Below are positions 25,957 to 37,077 of a DNA stretch of 37,209 nt, piece by piece; position 1 is the first letter of the stretch, and every line of letters starts with the position of its first letter. The DNA is from Bisbaumannia pacifica. Its GTDB lineage: Bacteria > Pseudomonadota > Gammaproteobacteria > Pseudomonadales > Halomonadaceae. The notes under the pieces were generated by a model. That model saw only the letters and a program-made list of their open reading frames with translations. It was not told the origin of the DNA and did not search any database. The stretch lies in NCBI RefSeq assembly GCF_007989625.1, contig NZ_BJUK01000037.1:1-37209 (forward strand). Direction: 5' to 3'. Position numbers and translations under genes: made by a program.

Positions 25957-27297
25957 GTGTCCCAACCGGCTACACCGCCCCCGCTCCACCAGCCCCGCCC
26001 CACCCCGCGCCGGGTCGTCGCCGGCCTGCTGTTGCTGCTGGGCCTGATCGCCCAGATCCTTCATTTCACGCCACTGCCCCTGCCGTCCCCCTGGGTCAGT
26101 TACCTGTTCTGGGCGGCGACGGCACTGCTGTGGAGAGACATTCCCCGGCGTAACCGCCTTCAGGCTGGCGCCCTGGCCCTGCTCGGGGGCGGTTTGCTGC
26201 TGCTCAGCCAGCTCCGCCACGGGGCGGCCATCGACTGGGCCCGCAGCCTGGAGGGCAACGTCTATGTGGTGGCCATGCTGGTGGGGGTGAGTTTTCTGGG
26301 CCTGCTCGGCACCCGCCCGCCGGCGGCGCCCCGGCGGCGGGTCACCGGTCGGCGCGGCATCGCCCAGACCTGGCTCAGCGTGCATCTGCTCGGCGCCATC
26401 CTCAACCTCTCCACGGTCTTTATGGTCGGGGACCGGCTGCGTGCCCGGGGCGAACTGACCACACCGCAGCTGTTGACCCTCAATCGCGGCCTCTCCAGCG
26501 CCGCCCTCTGGTCGCCCTTCTTCGCCTCCATGGGGGTGGCGCTCACCGTGGCGCCGCAGATGAGCTACGGCTGGATCCTCGCCTTCGGCCTGCCCCTGGC
26601 GCTCGCCTCGGGCCTCTTCACCTGCCTGGAGCTGGGGCGGCGCTTCGACCTCTCCCAGACCCCGGGCCACGCCCTGACCCCCACCAACCTGCTGATGCCT
26701 GGCGCCATGGCGGCCCTGGTGCTGGTCTTCCACTATGGGCTGACGCCGGGACTCTCCATCGTCAGCCTGATCACCTTCCTGCTGCCGGCGGTGGCCCTGG
26801 CCAGTAACCTGCCCAGGGGCCCCCGCTGGACGACTCGCCGCGTCCTGGATCATGCCCGCCTGCGGCTGCCGGCGATGCGCGGGGAGATCTCGCTGTTCCT
26901 GTGTGCCGGCCTCTTCACCCAGGGACTCTCCGCTTGGGTGAGTGCCGCCAGCGGCGGGGAGTGGGTGCTCTTCGCGCACTTCGGGGCCAAGGAGGCGGCC
27001 CTCAGTTACCTGGCGATCATCGCCAGCGCCATCGCCGGGTTGCACCCGATCATCGGGGTCTCGACCCTGGCCTCGCTGATCGACCCGGAGGGCAGCCGCC
27101 TGACCCTGCTCGGTTTCGTGGCCCTGGCGGCCTGGGGGGTGGGAACCGCCGTGGGGCCCCTGTCGGGGATCAACCTCTCCCTGCAGGGGCGCTACGGCAG
27201 CAGCGGCTACACCATGATGCGCCATAACCTCGGCTATGCGGCGCTGATGTCGCTGCTGGTGGTGGCGGTGATCTTCGCGCTGGACCGGCTGCTCTAG
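25957..27297 (+). CDS. Polytopic membrane protein, transporter-like, function unknown
   Basis: About 446 residues, strongly hydrophobic, with roughly ten or more transmembrane segments (first helix VVAGLLLLLGLIAQILHF after a Pro-rich cytosolic start). Motif-like stretches are LNRGLSSAALWSPFFASMGV with VALTVAP in the first half, and LHPIIGVSTLASLIDP and GTAVGPLSGINLSLQGRYG in the second. The two-half layout with Pro/Gly-broken helices loosely recalls ion transporters of the ArsB/NhaD-SLC13 superfamily, but I do not recognise the family with certainty. The start used is the GTG at 25957; a TTG at 25921 is an alternative, and no strong ribosome site decides it. It follows the LysR gene by about 107 bp and is tail-to-tail with the zinc-ribbon gene, only 9 bp apart. 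Confidence 0.75.
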   Translation: MSQPATPPPLHQPRPTPRRVVAGLLLLLGLIAQILHFTPLPLPSPWVSYLFWAATALLWRDIPRRNRLQAGALALLGGGLLLLSQLRHGAAIDWARSLEGNVYVVAMLVGVSFLGLLGTRPPAAPRRRVTGRRGIAQTWLSVHLLGAILNLSTVFMVGDRLRARGELTTPQLLTLNRGLSSAALWSPFFASMGVALTVAPQMSYGWILAFGLPLALASGLFTCLELGRRFDLSQTPGHALTPTNLLMPGAMAALVLVFHYGLTPGLSIVSLITFLLPAVALASNLPRGPRWTTRRVLDHARLRLPAMRGEISLFLCAGLFTQGLSAWVSAASGGEWVLFAHFGAKEAALSYLAIIASAIAGLHPIIGVSTLASLIDPEGSRLTLLGFVALAAWGVGTAVGPLSGINLSLQGRYGSSGYTMMRHNLGYAALMSLLVVAVIFALDRLL

Positions 27298-27306
27298 CCG
27301 CCCCTG

Positions 27307-27819
27307 CTACGCTTCCGAGGCACGGGCGAAGTAGCGGTGCCCGCACTGGTGGCAGGCCTCGATACGGGTCACGCCTTCCAGCTCCACGGGGGCGCCGCAG
27401 TGCACGCAGGCCATGCGCCCGGGGGCGGCGATCTCGCCCTCGCAGTAGTCGGCCCGGGCCGCCTCCAGGTCGTCGCTGAGCCGCTCACGCTCGATCACCG
27501 AACGGTCGGCGATGGAAAAGAGCGCATCGGTGACCTTGCGCGACAGCACCGAGAGGTCGATGCCCAGCCAACTGGCCACGCCTTGCCCCCCCGCCGCCAG
27601 GTAGCGGCGCATCTCGCGCAGGTCGCGCTCGACCCAGGCGCGCAGCAGGGAGAGCTCGTCCTTGGTGAACTCCTCGAGCTCCGCCTCGAACTCCACCGCC
27701 TCGTCCAGCTCCTGCTGCAGGGCCTCCCAGGAGAGCTCGTCGGCGCCATGCTGCAAGCGCGCCAACATGCGCTCATAGCCTTCCCGCAGCCGATGCTCCC
27801 GCTCTTTGTGCTCGCTCAT
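27307..27819 (-). CDS. Zinc ribbon-containing protein, YbeL type (DUF1451)
   Basis: A 170-residue acidic cytosolic protein of unknown function. The N-terminal part is helical and charged (MSEHKEREHRLREGYERMLA, then DELSWEALQQELDEAVEFEA, likely coiled coil). The C-terminal part is a zinc ribbon with two CxxC knuckles (CVHCG ... CHQCG, last ~30 residues). Start at ATG 27819 with AAGGAGCG upstream; the longer open frame to 28038 overlaps leuS and is not native. In E. coli ybeL is likewise next to leuS, divergently transcribed, which supports the assignment. No enzymatic activity is known for this family. Confidence 0.88.
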   Translation of the reverse strand: MSEHKEREHRLREGYERMLARLQHGADELSWEALQQELDEAVEFEAELEEFTKDELSLLRAWVERDLREMRRYLAAGGQGVASWLGIDLSVLSRKVTDALFSIADRSVIERERLSDDLEAARADYCEGEIAAPGRMACVHCGAPVELEGVTRIEACHQCGHRYFARASEA

Positions 27820-28002
27820 GGTGCGCTCCTTGGTTCCACCGGCCTGGCGCCGGGCCAGGCCCTTACCTGACAGGACCTTACTAAGGTATGCTTGTGCCCC
27901 ATTCGATGGTGCCAAGCCGCCGTTTCGACAGTTGTAACATAGTCTACCCACGGCGGCGCCCGGATCGCGCCAACGCTTACGCCATCCCCCTCCACAAGGT
28001 GA

Positions 28003-30597
<2,595 letters not shown>

Positions 30598-30630
30598 GCC
30601 CACCCCTGCCATGGGCCAAGGAGAGCCAAG

Positions 30631-31122
30631 ATGCAACGGCGTCACTTTCTACGCCTGACCCTGGCCGGTGTCGCCGGCCTCGGCCTGAGCGGCTGCGGCT
30701 TTCGGCTACGCGGCCTGCAAGCCGGCGGCGGCCCCGAGGCCCTGCACCTGGCCGCCGCCAATGACGACCTGGCCCAGGCGGTGCGCGAGCGCCTGGACCA
30801 GGCCGGCACCCGCCTGGACGAGTCGGCGGCGCTGCGCCTCAACCTGGGGGCCGAGCACCTGCGCGAGCGCCCCCTGGGCATCGCGGAGAGCGGCAATCGC
30901 GAGATCGAGCTGATCCTCGAGGTGCCCTTCTCGGTGCAGCGGGTCGCGGACGGCGCCTACCTGCTTCCCCGGGAGACCCTCGGGGTCCGCCGGCGCCTGC
31001 ATATCAACGAGGCCAACCTGCTGGCCGCCGACGACCAACGCCGCGAGGCCGAGGCCCAGCTGCGCCGGGAGGCCGCGTCTCGCCTGCTGGAACGCCTGCG
31101 CCCCCTGGCCGGGCAGGAATAG
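30631..31122 (+). CDS. lptE: LPS-assembly lipoprotein LptE
   Basis: Outer-membrane lipoprotein that plugs the LptD barrel and helps deliver lipopolysaccharide to the cell surface. The 163-residue precursor starts MQRRHFLRLTLAGVAGLGLS and has a lipobox cysteine C22 (LSGCGF), followed by the family's GFRLRG start. The later NREIELILEVPFSV and LPRETLGVRRRLHINEANLL are LptE-like. The n-region QRRHFLR resembles a twin-arginine motif, unusual for this family. Position between leuS and holA is the same as in E. coli (rlpB/lptE). The ribosome site AAGGAG precedes the ATG; the stop is 11 bp before holA. Confidence 0.9.
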   Translation: MQRRHFLRLTLAGVAGLGLSGCGFRLRGLQAGGGPEALHLAAANDDLAQAVRERLDQAGTRLDESAALRLNLGAEHLRERPLGIAESGNREIELILEVPFSVQRVADGAYLLPRETLGVRRRLHINEANLLAADDQRREAEAQLRREAASRLLERLRPLAGQE

Positions 31123-31133
31123 GCAGCGCCGCC

Positions 31134-32192
31134 ATGAAGGTCTTTCCCGACAAGCTGCCCGAGGCGCTGAGCCGCTCGCTGCCGCCGGTGGTGATCGTCG
31201 CCGGCGAGGAGCCCCTGCTGCATCAGGAGGCCTGCGATGCCGTGCGCGCCGCCGCCCGCGCCCGGGGCGTGGAGGAGCGGGAGGTGCTGCATGTGGAGCA
31301 GGGCTTCCAGTGGAGCCAGCTACTGGAGGCCAGCGCCAGCCTGTCGCTGTTCGCCTCCGCCAAGCTGATCGAGCTGCGCCTGGGCGGTGCCAAGCTGGGT
31401 CAGGAGGGCGCCAAGGCCCTCAAGGCCTATGCCGAGGGCCTCGAGGGTAGCGACAATATCCTGCTGCTGAGCATGGGCAAGCTCGACTTCCGCGAGCAGA
31501 AGAGCGCCTGGTTCAAGGCCCTCGACAAGCTCGGCCTGTTCGTCCCGGTGTGGCCGGTGGATCACCAGCGCCTGGGGTTCTGGCTGCGCGACCGGGCCGC
31601 CCGCCATGGCCTGAGCCTGGACATGGAGGCCGCCCGCCTGCTCGGCGAGCGCACCGAGGGCAACCTCTTGGCCGCCGATCAGGAGCTGCAGAAGCTGGCC
31701 CTGCTGACGCCCCCCGGGGCGCGCCTCGATGCCGCGGCCATCGCCGGCGGTGTCGAGGAGAGCGCCCGCTACGATATCTTCACCCTGAGCGACGCCTGCC
31801 TACGCGGCGAGCGGGAGCGCGCCTCGCGGATCCTCGCCGGGCTGCGCGGCGAGGGGATAGAGGCGACCCTGGTGCTCTGGGTGCTGACCCGGGAGCTGCG
31901 CACCCTGCTCTCCCTCTATCAGCACCTCGACCAGGGGCAGAGCTTCGAGCACGCCTGCAAGGCCCAGAAGCCACCGATCTTCGACAAGCGCCGCCCCGCC
32001 TATCAGCAGGCCCTGAACCGCCTGCCCACCAAGCGCCTGCACAAGCTGCTGCTGTTCGCCCAGCGCCTCGACCTGGCCATCAAGGGCGCAAGCCCGGTGC
32101 CGCTGTGGGACGGCCTCCACGACCTGGCGCTTACCCTGGCCGGGGGCCGCGGCCCGCTGGCCGAGTCCCCCTACGCCTACAAGGTGGGCTGA
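31134..32192 (+). CDS. holA: DNA polymerase III subunit delta
   Basis: Clamp-loader subunit that opens the beta clamp; part of the DnaX complex with gamma/tau and delta prime. The 352-residue protein begins MKVFPDKLPEALSRSLPPVV, then VIVAGEEPLLHQEACDAVR, the delta N-terminal signature. It contains LIELRLGGAKLGQEGAKAL, LLLSMGKLDFREQKSAWFKA and the domain-III helices RIDLAIKGASP-like near the C-terminus (RLDLAIKGASPVPLWDGL). Delta lacks a functional P-loop, as here. The length fits (343 in E. coli). It is the third gene of leuS-lptE-holA with only an 11-bp gap; the ribosome site is weak (GCAGCG), so coupling to lptE is likely. A GC hairpin (CCCCGCC / GGCGGGG at 32242-32259) about 50 bp downstream lacks a U-tract. 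Confidence 0.94.
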   Translation: MKVFPDKLPEALSRSLPPVVIVAGEEPLLHQEACDAVRAAARARGVEEREVLHVEQGFQWSQLLEASASLSLFASAKLIELRLGGAKLGQEGAKALKAYAEGLEGSDNILLLSMGKLDFREQKSAWFKALDKLGLFVPVWPVDHQRLGFWLRDRAARHGLSLDMEAARLLGERTEGNLLAADQELQKLALLTPPGARLDAAAIAGGVEESARYDIFTLSDACLRGERERASRILAGLRGEGIEATLVLWVLTRELRTLLSLYQHLDQGQSFEHACKAQKPPIFDKRRPAYQQALNRLPTKRLHKLLLFAQRLDLAIKGASPVPLWDGLHDLALTLAGGRGPLAESPYAYKVG

Positions 32193-32290
32193 CCCCTCGC
32201 CCTGCCCCAGTGCCCTCGGCCAGTCCACCGTGATCGTCCTGCCCCGCCGCCGGGCGGGGATGCCTGGCGAGCAAACAGCGGGTAGACTAG

Positions 32291-32301
32291 TTGTATAGAC
32301 A
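32291..32301. promoter_or_regulatory. HutC-type operator upstream of hutC
   Basis: TTGTATAGACA, one mismatch from the perfect TTGTATATACA seen twice at 34.5-34.8 kb, lies 29 bp before the hutC start. Autoregulation of the repressor is the usual hut arrangement; binding here is inferred. Confidence 0.6.
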
Positions 32302-32330
32302 TTCGCCTGCGGCGCAAGGACACCGACCCC

Positions 32331-33047
32331 ATGGGTAGCTCCCCCCCGCTCTACCTGCAGATCCAGCAGCATCTGCTGGAGAAGATTCACGCCGGCGACT
32401 GGCCGGCCCACCACCAGATTCCTCCGGAGGAGCAGCTGGCCCGAGACTTCGGCGTCAGCCGCATGACCGCCAACAAGGCGATCCGCGACCTGGTACAGAA
32501 GGGTTACCTGACCCGCCAGCCGGGGCTCGGCACCTTCGTCACCGATCGCAAGGCGGAGTCGCCGCTGCTCGACGTGCACAATATCGCCGAGGAGGTGCGC
32601 GGCCGGGGCCACGCCTACCGCAACGAGGTGCTGACCCGGGAGGCCATCGAAGCGGACGACGAGGTGGCCCTGCGCCTGGGCATGCGCCTGGGCAGCCGGG
32701 TCTTCCATACCCTGCTGGTGCACTACGAGGACGAGGTCCCCATCCAGCTGGAGAATCGCTACGTCAATCCGCGCTGGGTGCCCGACTACCTGGCCAGCGA
32801 CTTCGACCGCCAGACCCCCAACGAGGTGCTGGTGGCGGCCTGCCCGATCACCGATATCGAGCATATCGTCGAGGCGGTGCTGGTGGATGCCCGGACCGCC
32901 GACTGGCTGGCCATCGATACCGCCACCCCCTGCCTGAGCATGGTGCGCCGCACCTGGTCCGGCGATCAGCTGATTAGCTATGCGCGACTGATTCACCCCG
33001 GCGATCGCTACAAGCTGCGCTCCACGGTCAGCAGCCGCCGCGACTAG
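32331..33047 (+). CDS. hutC: Histidine utilization repressor HutC (GntR family)
   Basis: GntR/HutC-family repressor whose inducer is urocanate in studied relatives. The 238-residue protein has an N-terminal winged helix (YLQIQQHLLEKIHAGDWPAH, then PPEEQLARDFGVSRMTANKA with GYLTRQPGLGTFV, residues 5-75). A UTRA effector domain (about 85-235) includes LLVHYEDEVPIQLENRYVNP and ends MVRRTWSGDQLISYARLIHP. Assignment to HutC rather than another GntR member rests on these motifs and the hut genes 1.7 kb downstream. It is followed by a strong terminator and sits next to an oppositely oriented YjiH-type gene. Ribosome site AAGGA is spaced a little far (11 nt). Confidence 0.93.
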   Translation: MGSSPPLYLQIQQHLLEKIHAGDWPAHHQIPPEEQLARDFGVSRMTANKAIRDLVQKGYLTRQPGLGTFVTDRKAESPLLDVHNIAEEVRGRGHAYRNEVLTREAIEADDEVALRLGMRLGSRVFHTLLVHYEDEVPIQLENRYVNPRWVPDYLASDFDRQTPNEVLVAACPITDIEHIVEAVLVDARTADWLAIDTATPCLSMVRRTWSGDQLISYARLIHPGDRYKLRSTVSSRRD

Positions 33048-33063
33048 GCGGGCGCCGGCAACG

Positions 33064-33098
33064 AAAACGCCTCCCGGGCCAAACCCGGGAGGCGTTTT
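33064..33098. terminator. Bidirectional Rho-independent terminator between hutC and the YjiH gene
   Basis: A 15-bp stem (AAAACGCCTCCCGGG / CCCGGGAGGCGTTTT) with CCAAA loop. T-runs flank it on both strands, so it can stop transcripts from both convergent genes. The A-tract arm is shared with the asd terminator at 19.97 kb. Confidence 0.92.
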
Positions 33099-33121
33099 TC
33101 GTGGCGCGGTCGGCGCGGGGG

Positions 33122-34456
33122 CTAGACGCCGGCCAGTGCCTGCACCAGGTAGCCGGTGGGGATCGCCAGGGTCAGGCTCAAGGCCACGCGGATAAACCAG
33201 ATCACCAGCATGCGCCCCACCGAGAGCGGGATGCTGGTGGAGAGAATGCAGGGGATCGAGGCGGAGAAGAACAGCACCGCCGACACCGAGACCACCCCGG
33301 CGGCGAAGCGCGCCACGAACTCCGCCTCCGCCATCAGCAGCGCCGGCAGGAACATCTCGGCCAGCCCCGAGGCGGCCGCCTGGGCCAGGGCCGGTGCATC
33401 GGCCAGTCCCCAGACCGCCACGAAGGGATAGAAGAGCCAGCCCAGCCAGGCGAACAGCGGGGTGTACTTGGCCACCAACAGGCCGGCCAGGCCCACCGAC
33501 ATGATCGACGGCAGGATGCTGATGGCCATCACCAGCCCCTCCTTGAAGTTGAGCGCCACGCTGCGATGCAGCCCCGGGGCCCGCTCGGCCACCGCCAGGC
33601 CGGTCCGCCAGGCGGTGGTCAGGCGCTTGCCGGGCACGGACGTCGGCTCGCCATCACGCTTGTCGTCGCTCATGCCGGCGAGCGGCGGCAGGCGCACGGT
33701 GATGGCGGTGACGACGAAGGTGATCAGTAGCGTCAGCCAGAAGTAGAGGTTCCACACCCCCATCAGGTCCAGGGTGCGGGCAACGATGATCATAAAGGTC
33801 GCCGAGACGGTGGAGAAGCCGGTGGCAATGATCGCCGCCTCTCGGGCCGAGTACTGCCCCGCCTGATAGACGCGGTTGGTGATCAGCAAGCCGATGGAGT
33901 AGCTGCCCACGAAGGAGGCCACCGCATCGATGGCGCTGCGCCCCGGGGTACGCCAGATGGGGCGCATCACCGGCTGCACCAGCACCCCGATCAGCTCCAG
34001 CAGCCCATAGCTGATCAGCAACGCCAGGAAGATGGCGCCGATCGGCACGATCAGCCCCACCGGGATCACCAGCTTGTCGAACAAGAAGGGCAGCATGTCT
34101 GGCTCGTGGAGGAAGGCCGGGCCCCAGCCGGTCAGCGCCATCAGTGCCGCGGCCACCCCGGCGATCTTCAGCACGGTAAAGATGCGCTCGGTGAGGTTGC
34201 GTCGCCAGTAGCCCCTGATCAGCGGGTAGGCGGCCCCGGCGACGATCAGCGCCAGGGCATAGAAGCCGCTGAAGTCTCCCAGCAGGCTCCGCGCCCCGCC
34301 GACCATATGGTCGAGCAGGATGGTACTGCGCCCGCCGAGCTCGATGGGCACGAAGAAGATCAGGATACCCAGCAGGCTGGGCACGAAGAGTTTCAGGACG
34401 GTGGCGGCGCCGCCGCGTCGCACGGGAGCCGGGGAGGATGCCTTGGGGGAGTCCAT
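33122..34456 (-). CDS. YjiH family membrane protein, hut-associated transporter candidate
   Basis: A 444-residue inner-membrane protein with about ten transmembrane helices and Gate/nucleoside-recognition-type repeats, matching the YjiH family. Features include LFVPSLLGILIFFVPIELGG near the start, FVGSYSIGLLITNRVYQAGQ with YSAREAAIIATGFSTVSATF, and SASIPCILSTSIPLSVGRML near the end. The start is the ATG at 34456, preceded by GAGG at good spacing; the frame extends to 34504 but that region lacks a ribosome site. It is divergent from hutI across a 336-bp region with a perfect HutC-type operator on each side, so it is probably in the hut regulon. Histidine or urocanate uptake is the natural guess, but no transport activity can be read from the sequence. 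Confidence 0.85.
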   Translation of the reverse strand: MDSPKASSPAPVRRGGAATVLKLFVPSLLGILIFFVPIELGGRSTILLDHMVGGARSLLGDFSGFYALALIVAGAAYPLIRGYWRRNLTERIFTVLKIAGVAAALMALTGWGPAFLHEPDMLPFLFDKLVIPVGLIVPIGAIFLALLISYGLLELIGVLVQPVMRPIWRTPGRSAIDAVASFVGSYSIGLLITNRVYQAGQYSAREAAIIATGFSTVSATFMIIVARTLDLMGVWNLYFWLTLLITFVVTAITVRLPPLAGMSDDKRDGEPTSVPGKRLTTAWRTGLAVAERAPGLHRSVALNFKEGLVMAISILPSIMSVGLAGLLVAKYTPLFAWLGWLFYPFVAVWGLADAPALAQAAASGLAEMFLPALLMAEAEFVARFAAGVVSVSAVLFFSASIPCILSTSIPLSVGRMLVIWFIRVALSLTLAIPTGYLVQALAGV

Positions 34457-34538
34457 AAGATCGCCTCGCTTGTGATTGTTGGCCCGGGGCCCTGGGTAGC
34501 GCACCTCGGGCAGAAGGAGTGGGAGCGGCGTCCGTGTC

Positions 34539-34549
34539 TTGTATATACA
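34539..34549. promoter_or_regulatory. HutC-type operator upstream of the YjiH gene
   Basis: TTGTATATACA, with a perfect TGTATATACA palindrome (34540-34549), lies 83 bp upstream of the YjiH start. It is identical to the site before hutI. Confidence 0.75.
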
Positions 34550-34756
34550 TTACAATAGACAAACCCTGGGCCGAATGCTTATCAAAATGTCTTAAACTTT
34601 GGTCTAAATAGCGACTTGCCTGGCCGAAAGCCACCGGTGGCAATAAACATAAATCATTGATTTTTAATATTTAATTGACAGGATTGACGATCAAAACCTC
34701 GCCCGAGCGGCGAGCCGTACCGGGGGTGACTTGACGCCCTTTTCGGGCTAGGCTAA

Positions 34757-34767
34757 TTGTATATACA
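34757..34767. promoter_or_regulatory. HutC-type operator upstream of hutI
   Basis: TTGTATATACA, containing the perfect palindrome TGTATATACA (34758-34767), sits 25 bp before the hutI start and about 20 bp after a TTGACG hexamer. A bound repressor would cover the -10/start region. Confidence 0.78.
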
Positions 34768-34792
34768 TAACCAGCCCAGTGAGGAGGCAGCC

Positions 34793-36010
34793 ATGCCATC
34801 CCAAGCCAGTCGCCGCCTGTGGCGCGATATCACCCTCTTCGATGGCCTGCAGACCCAGCCCTCCCCCATGGGGGTGATCGTGGCCGGCGAGCGCATCGAG
34901 CGGGTGGCGCCGATGAGCGAACTCGATGCCGCGACCCTCGCCGGCTGCGAGACGATGGCCAGCGGCGGCGTCATGACCCCCGGCCTGGTGGACTGCCATA
35001 CCCACCTGGTCTTCGGCGGCTCCCGGGCCGACGAGTTCGAGCAGCGCCTGGAAGGCGTCAGCTACGCGGAGATCGCCCGCCGCGGCGGCGGCATCCTCAG
35101 CACCGTCACCGCCACCCGCGAGGCCAGCGAGGAGGCGCTCTTCGCCGCCGCCCGGCCGCGACTCGAGGCACTAATGGCCGAGGGCGCCACCACGGTGGAG
35201 ATCAAGTCCGGCTATGGCCTGACGGTCGCCGACGAACTGAAGATGCTGCGGGTCGCCCGGCGCCTGGGCGAGGCCCTGCCGGTGCGGGTGGTCACCACCC
35301 TGCTCGGCGCCCATGCCCTCCCCCCAGAGTTCCAGGACGACAGCGATGGCTATATTCGCCTGGTCTGCGAAGAGATGATTCCGGCGGCCGCCGCCGAAGG
35401 CCTGGCGGATGCGGTGGATGTGTTCTGCGAGAGCATCGCCTTCTCGGTGGCCCAGTGCGAGCGGGTCTTCGCGGCCGCCGAGGCCCACGGCCTGCCCATC
35501 AAGGCCCACGCCGAGCAGCTCTCCAACCTGGGGGGCAGCGCCATGGCGGCGCGTCATGGGGCGCTCTCCGCCGACCATATCGAGTACCTGGATGAGGCCG
35601 GCGTGGCCGCCCTGAAGCAGGCCGGCAGCGTCGCCGTGCTGCTGCCCGGCGCCTTCCACACCCTGCGCGAGACCAAGCTGCCGCCCATCGAGGCGCTGCG
35701 TAACGCCGGCGTGCCCATGGCCGTGGCCACCGACGCCAACCCGGGCAGCTCGCCGATCTTCGATCCGACCCTGATGCTCAACTTCGCCTGCACCCTGTTC
35801 CGCCTGACGCCCCAGGAGGCCTTGGCCGGCATGACCGCCCATGGCGCCCGGGCCCTGGGACTCGCCGAACACGGCCTCGGGCGTATCGAGGCCGGCGCCC
35901 CGGCCGATCTCTGCCTGTGGCGCGTCGAGACCCCGGCGGCCCTGGCCTATGCGGTGCAACCCGGCCGCCTGCAGCAGCGGGTCGTTAACGGCGCGGTGAC
36001 CCATGGCTGA
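34793..36010 (+). CDS. hutI: Imidazolonepropionase
   Basis: Metal-dependent hydrolase (amidohydrolase superfamily) that opens imidazolone-5-propionate to N-formimidoyl-L-glutamate, the third step of histidine breakdown. The 405-residue protein has the metal-binding HxH (H69, H71, in [20 protein letters not shown]), the family segment [17 protein letters not shown], and EIKSGYGL. It also has the later KAHAEQLS and [12 protein letters not shown] segments carrying metal ligands. [11 protein letters not shown] contributes the catalytic aspartate. Length is typical (~405). The start is the ATG at 34793, with GAGGAGG nearby; an upstream ATG at 34757 lies inside the operator and is not used here. 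First gene of hutI-hutG-hutU. Confidence 0.97.
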   Translation: MPSQASRRLWRDITLFDGLQTQPSPMGVIVAGERIERVAPMSELDAATLAGCETMASGGVMTPGLVDCHTHLVFGGSRADEFEQRLEGVSYAEIARRGGGILSTVTATREASEEALFAAARPRLEALMAEGATTVEIKSGYGLTVADELKMLRVARRLGEALPVRVVTTLLGAHALPPEFQDDSDGYIRLVCEEMIPAAAAEGLADAVDVFCESIAFSVAQCERVFAAAEAHGLPIKAHAEQLSNLGGSAMAARHGALSADHIEYLDEAGVAALKQAGSVAVLLPGAFHTLRETKLPPIEALRNAGVPMAVATDANPGSSPIFDPTLMLNFACTLFRLTPQEALAGMTAHGARALGLAEHGLGRIEAGAPADLCLWRVETPAALAYAVQPGRLQQRVVNGAVTHG

Positions 36011-36064
36011 TCACCACGTCGCGTTGACTGCCCCCGGGGTAGCCCCATTCACCAGGAGCGAGAC

Positions 36065-37024
36065 ATGAATTCCAGCTATCTCGATACCATCGATATGTCC
36101 CCCTGGGCCGGCCGCGAGGATCCCGAGGCGGATAGCCTGCGCTGGCACCAGGTGATCGAACCGCTCAAGCCTAGCGCCGCCCCGGGCGTGGCCCTGGTGG
36201 GCTTCGCCTGTGACGCCGGGGTGGCCCGCAATCGGGGGCGCATCGGCGCCGCCAAGGGCCCCCGGGCCCTGCGCCAGGCGCTGGCGCCGCTGGCCTGGCA
36301 CCGCCAGGCCCCCGCCCATGATGCCGGCGATATCGCCTGCCATGGCGATGACGACATGGAGGCCGCCCAGGCGCGCCTGGCCGAGCGGGTCGCCGAGCTG
36401 ATGGGCCAGGGCCACCTGCCCATCGTGCTGGGCGGCGGCCACGAGGTGGCCTTCGGCAGCTGGTCGGGCCTGGCCCGTCACCTGGAAGACGGCGATGGCC
36501 CGGTGCCAACGGTCGGCATCATCAACTTCGATGCCCACTTCGACCTGCGCGACCCGGCCCAGGTGCGCTCCTCCGGCACCCCCTTCGCCCAGATCGCCGA
36601 CGCCTGCGAGGCCCGCGGCTGGCCCTTCCGCTACGCCTGCCTGGGCGTCAGCCGGGCCGCCAACACCCGGGCGCTGTTCAGCCGCGCCGCCGAGCTCGAC
36701 GTGCTGGTCCGCGAGGACCACGAGATCACCCCGGCCCGCCTGGAAAGGCTCGGCGATGAGCTGGATGCCTTTATCGGCCAATGCGACCTGGTCTACCTGA
36801 CCCTCGATATCGACGTGTTGCCGGCCTGCGAGGCCCCCGGCGTCAGCGCCCCCGCCGCCCACGGCGTGCCGCTGGCCCTGCTCGAACCGCTGCTCACCCG
36901 GGTCCGCGACAGCGGCAAGCTGGCGCTGGTCGACCTGGCCGAGCTCAACCCCGACGTCGATATCGACCAGCGCACCGCCCGGGCGGCGGCGCGGCTGATT
37001 CACCATCTGACGCTTAACGGCTAA
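36065..37024 (+). CDS. hutG: Formimidoylglutamase
   Basis: Arginase-fold Mn enzyme that hydrolyses N-formimidoyl-L-glutamate to glutamate and formamide, the final hut step. The 319-residue protein has the metal ligands in order: H126 (GGGHEVAFG), D156/H158/D160 (NFDAHFDLR) and D248/D250 (LTLDIDVLP). This is the arginase/agmatinase family pattern, as in HutG rather than the two-step FMN-independent HutF/deacylase route. It follows hutI after 54 bp with AGGAG before the ATG. The order hutI-hutG-hutU is not the hutH-first order of enterics, but all three pathway steps shown are consistent. Confidence 0.95.
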   Translation: MNSSYLDTIDMSPWAGREDPEADSLRWHQVIEPLKPSAAPGVALVGFACDAGVARNRGRIGAAKGPRALRQALAPLAWHRQAPAHDAGDIACHGDDDMEAAQARLAERVAELMGQGHLPIVLGGGHEVAFGSWSGLARHLEDGDGPVPTVGIINFDAHFDLRDPAQVRSSGTPFAQIADACEARGWPFRYACLGVSRAANTRALFSRAAELDVLVREDHEITPARLERLGDELDAFIGQCDLVYLTLDIDVLPACEAPGVSAPAAHGVPLALLEPLLTRVRDSGKLALVDLAELNPDVDIDQRTARAAARLIHHLTLNG

Positions 37025-37077
37025 GCCACATCATCACGACACCCATCACCGAACGACGCAATAACGAGGCGACTCCC

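Larger units (their letters stand above)
34457..34792. promoter_or_regulatory. Divergent hut promoter region
   Basis: A 336-bp gene-free, AT-rich stretch between the YjiH gene and hutI. It contains a HutC-type operator for each gene, a clear TTGACG -35-like hexamer (34731-34736) for hutI whose -10 region would overlap the second operator, and an A/T-rich centre (about 34580-34700). I see no open frame in it. Confidence 0.6.

Noticed and set aside
32242-32259. CCCCGCC/GGCGGGG hairpin after holA as a terminator
   Set aside because: No U-tract follows; a simple GC palindrome in GC-rich DNA is weak evidence.
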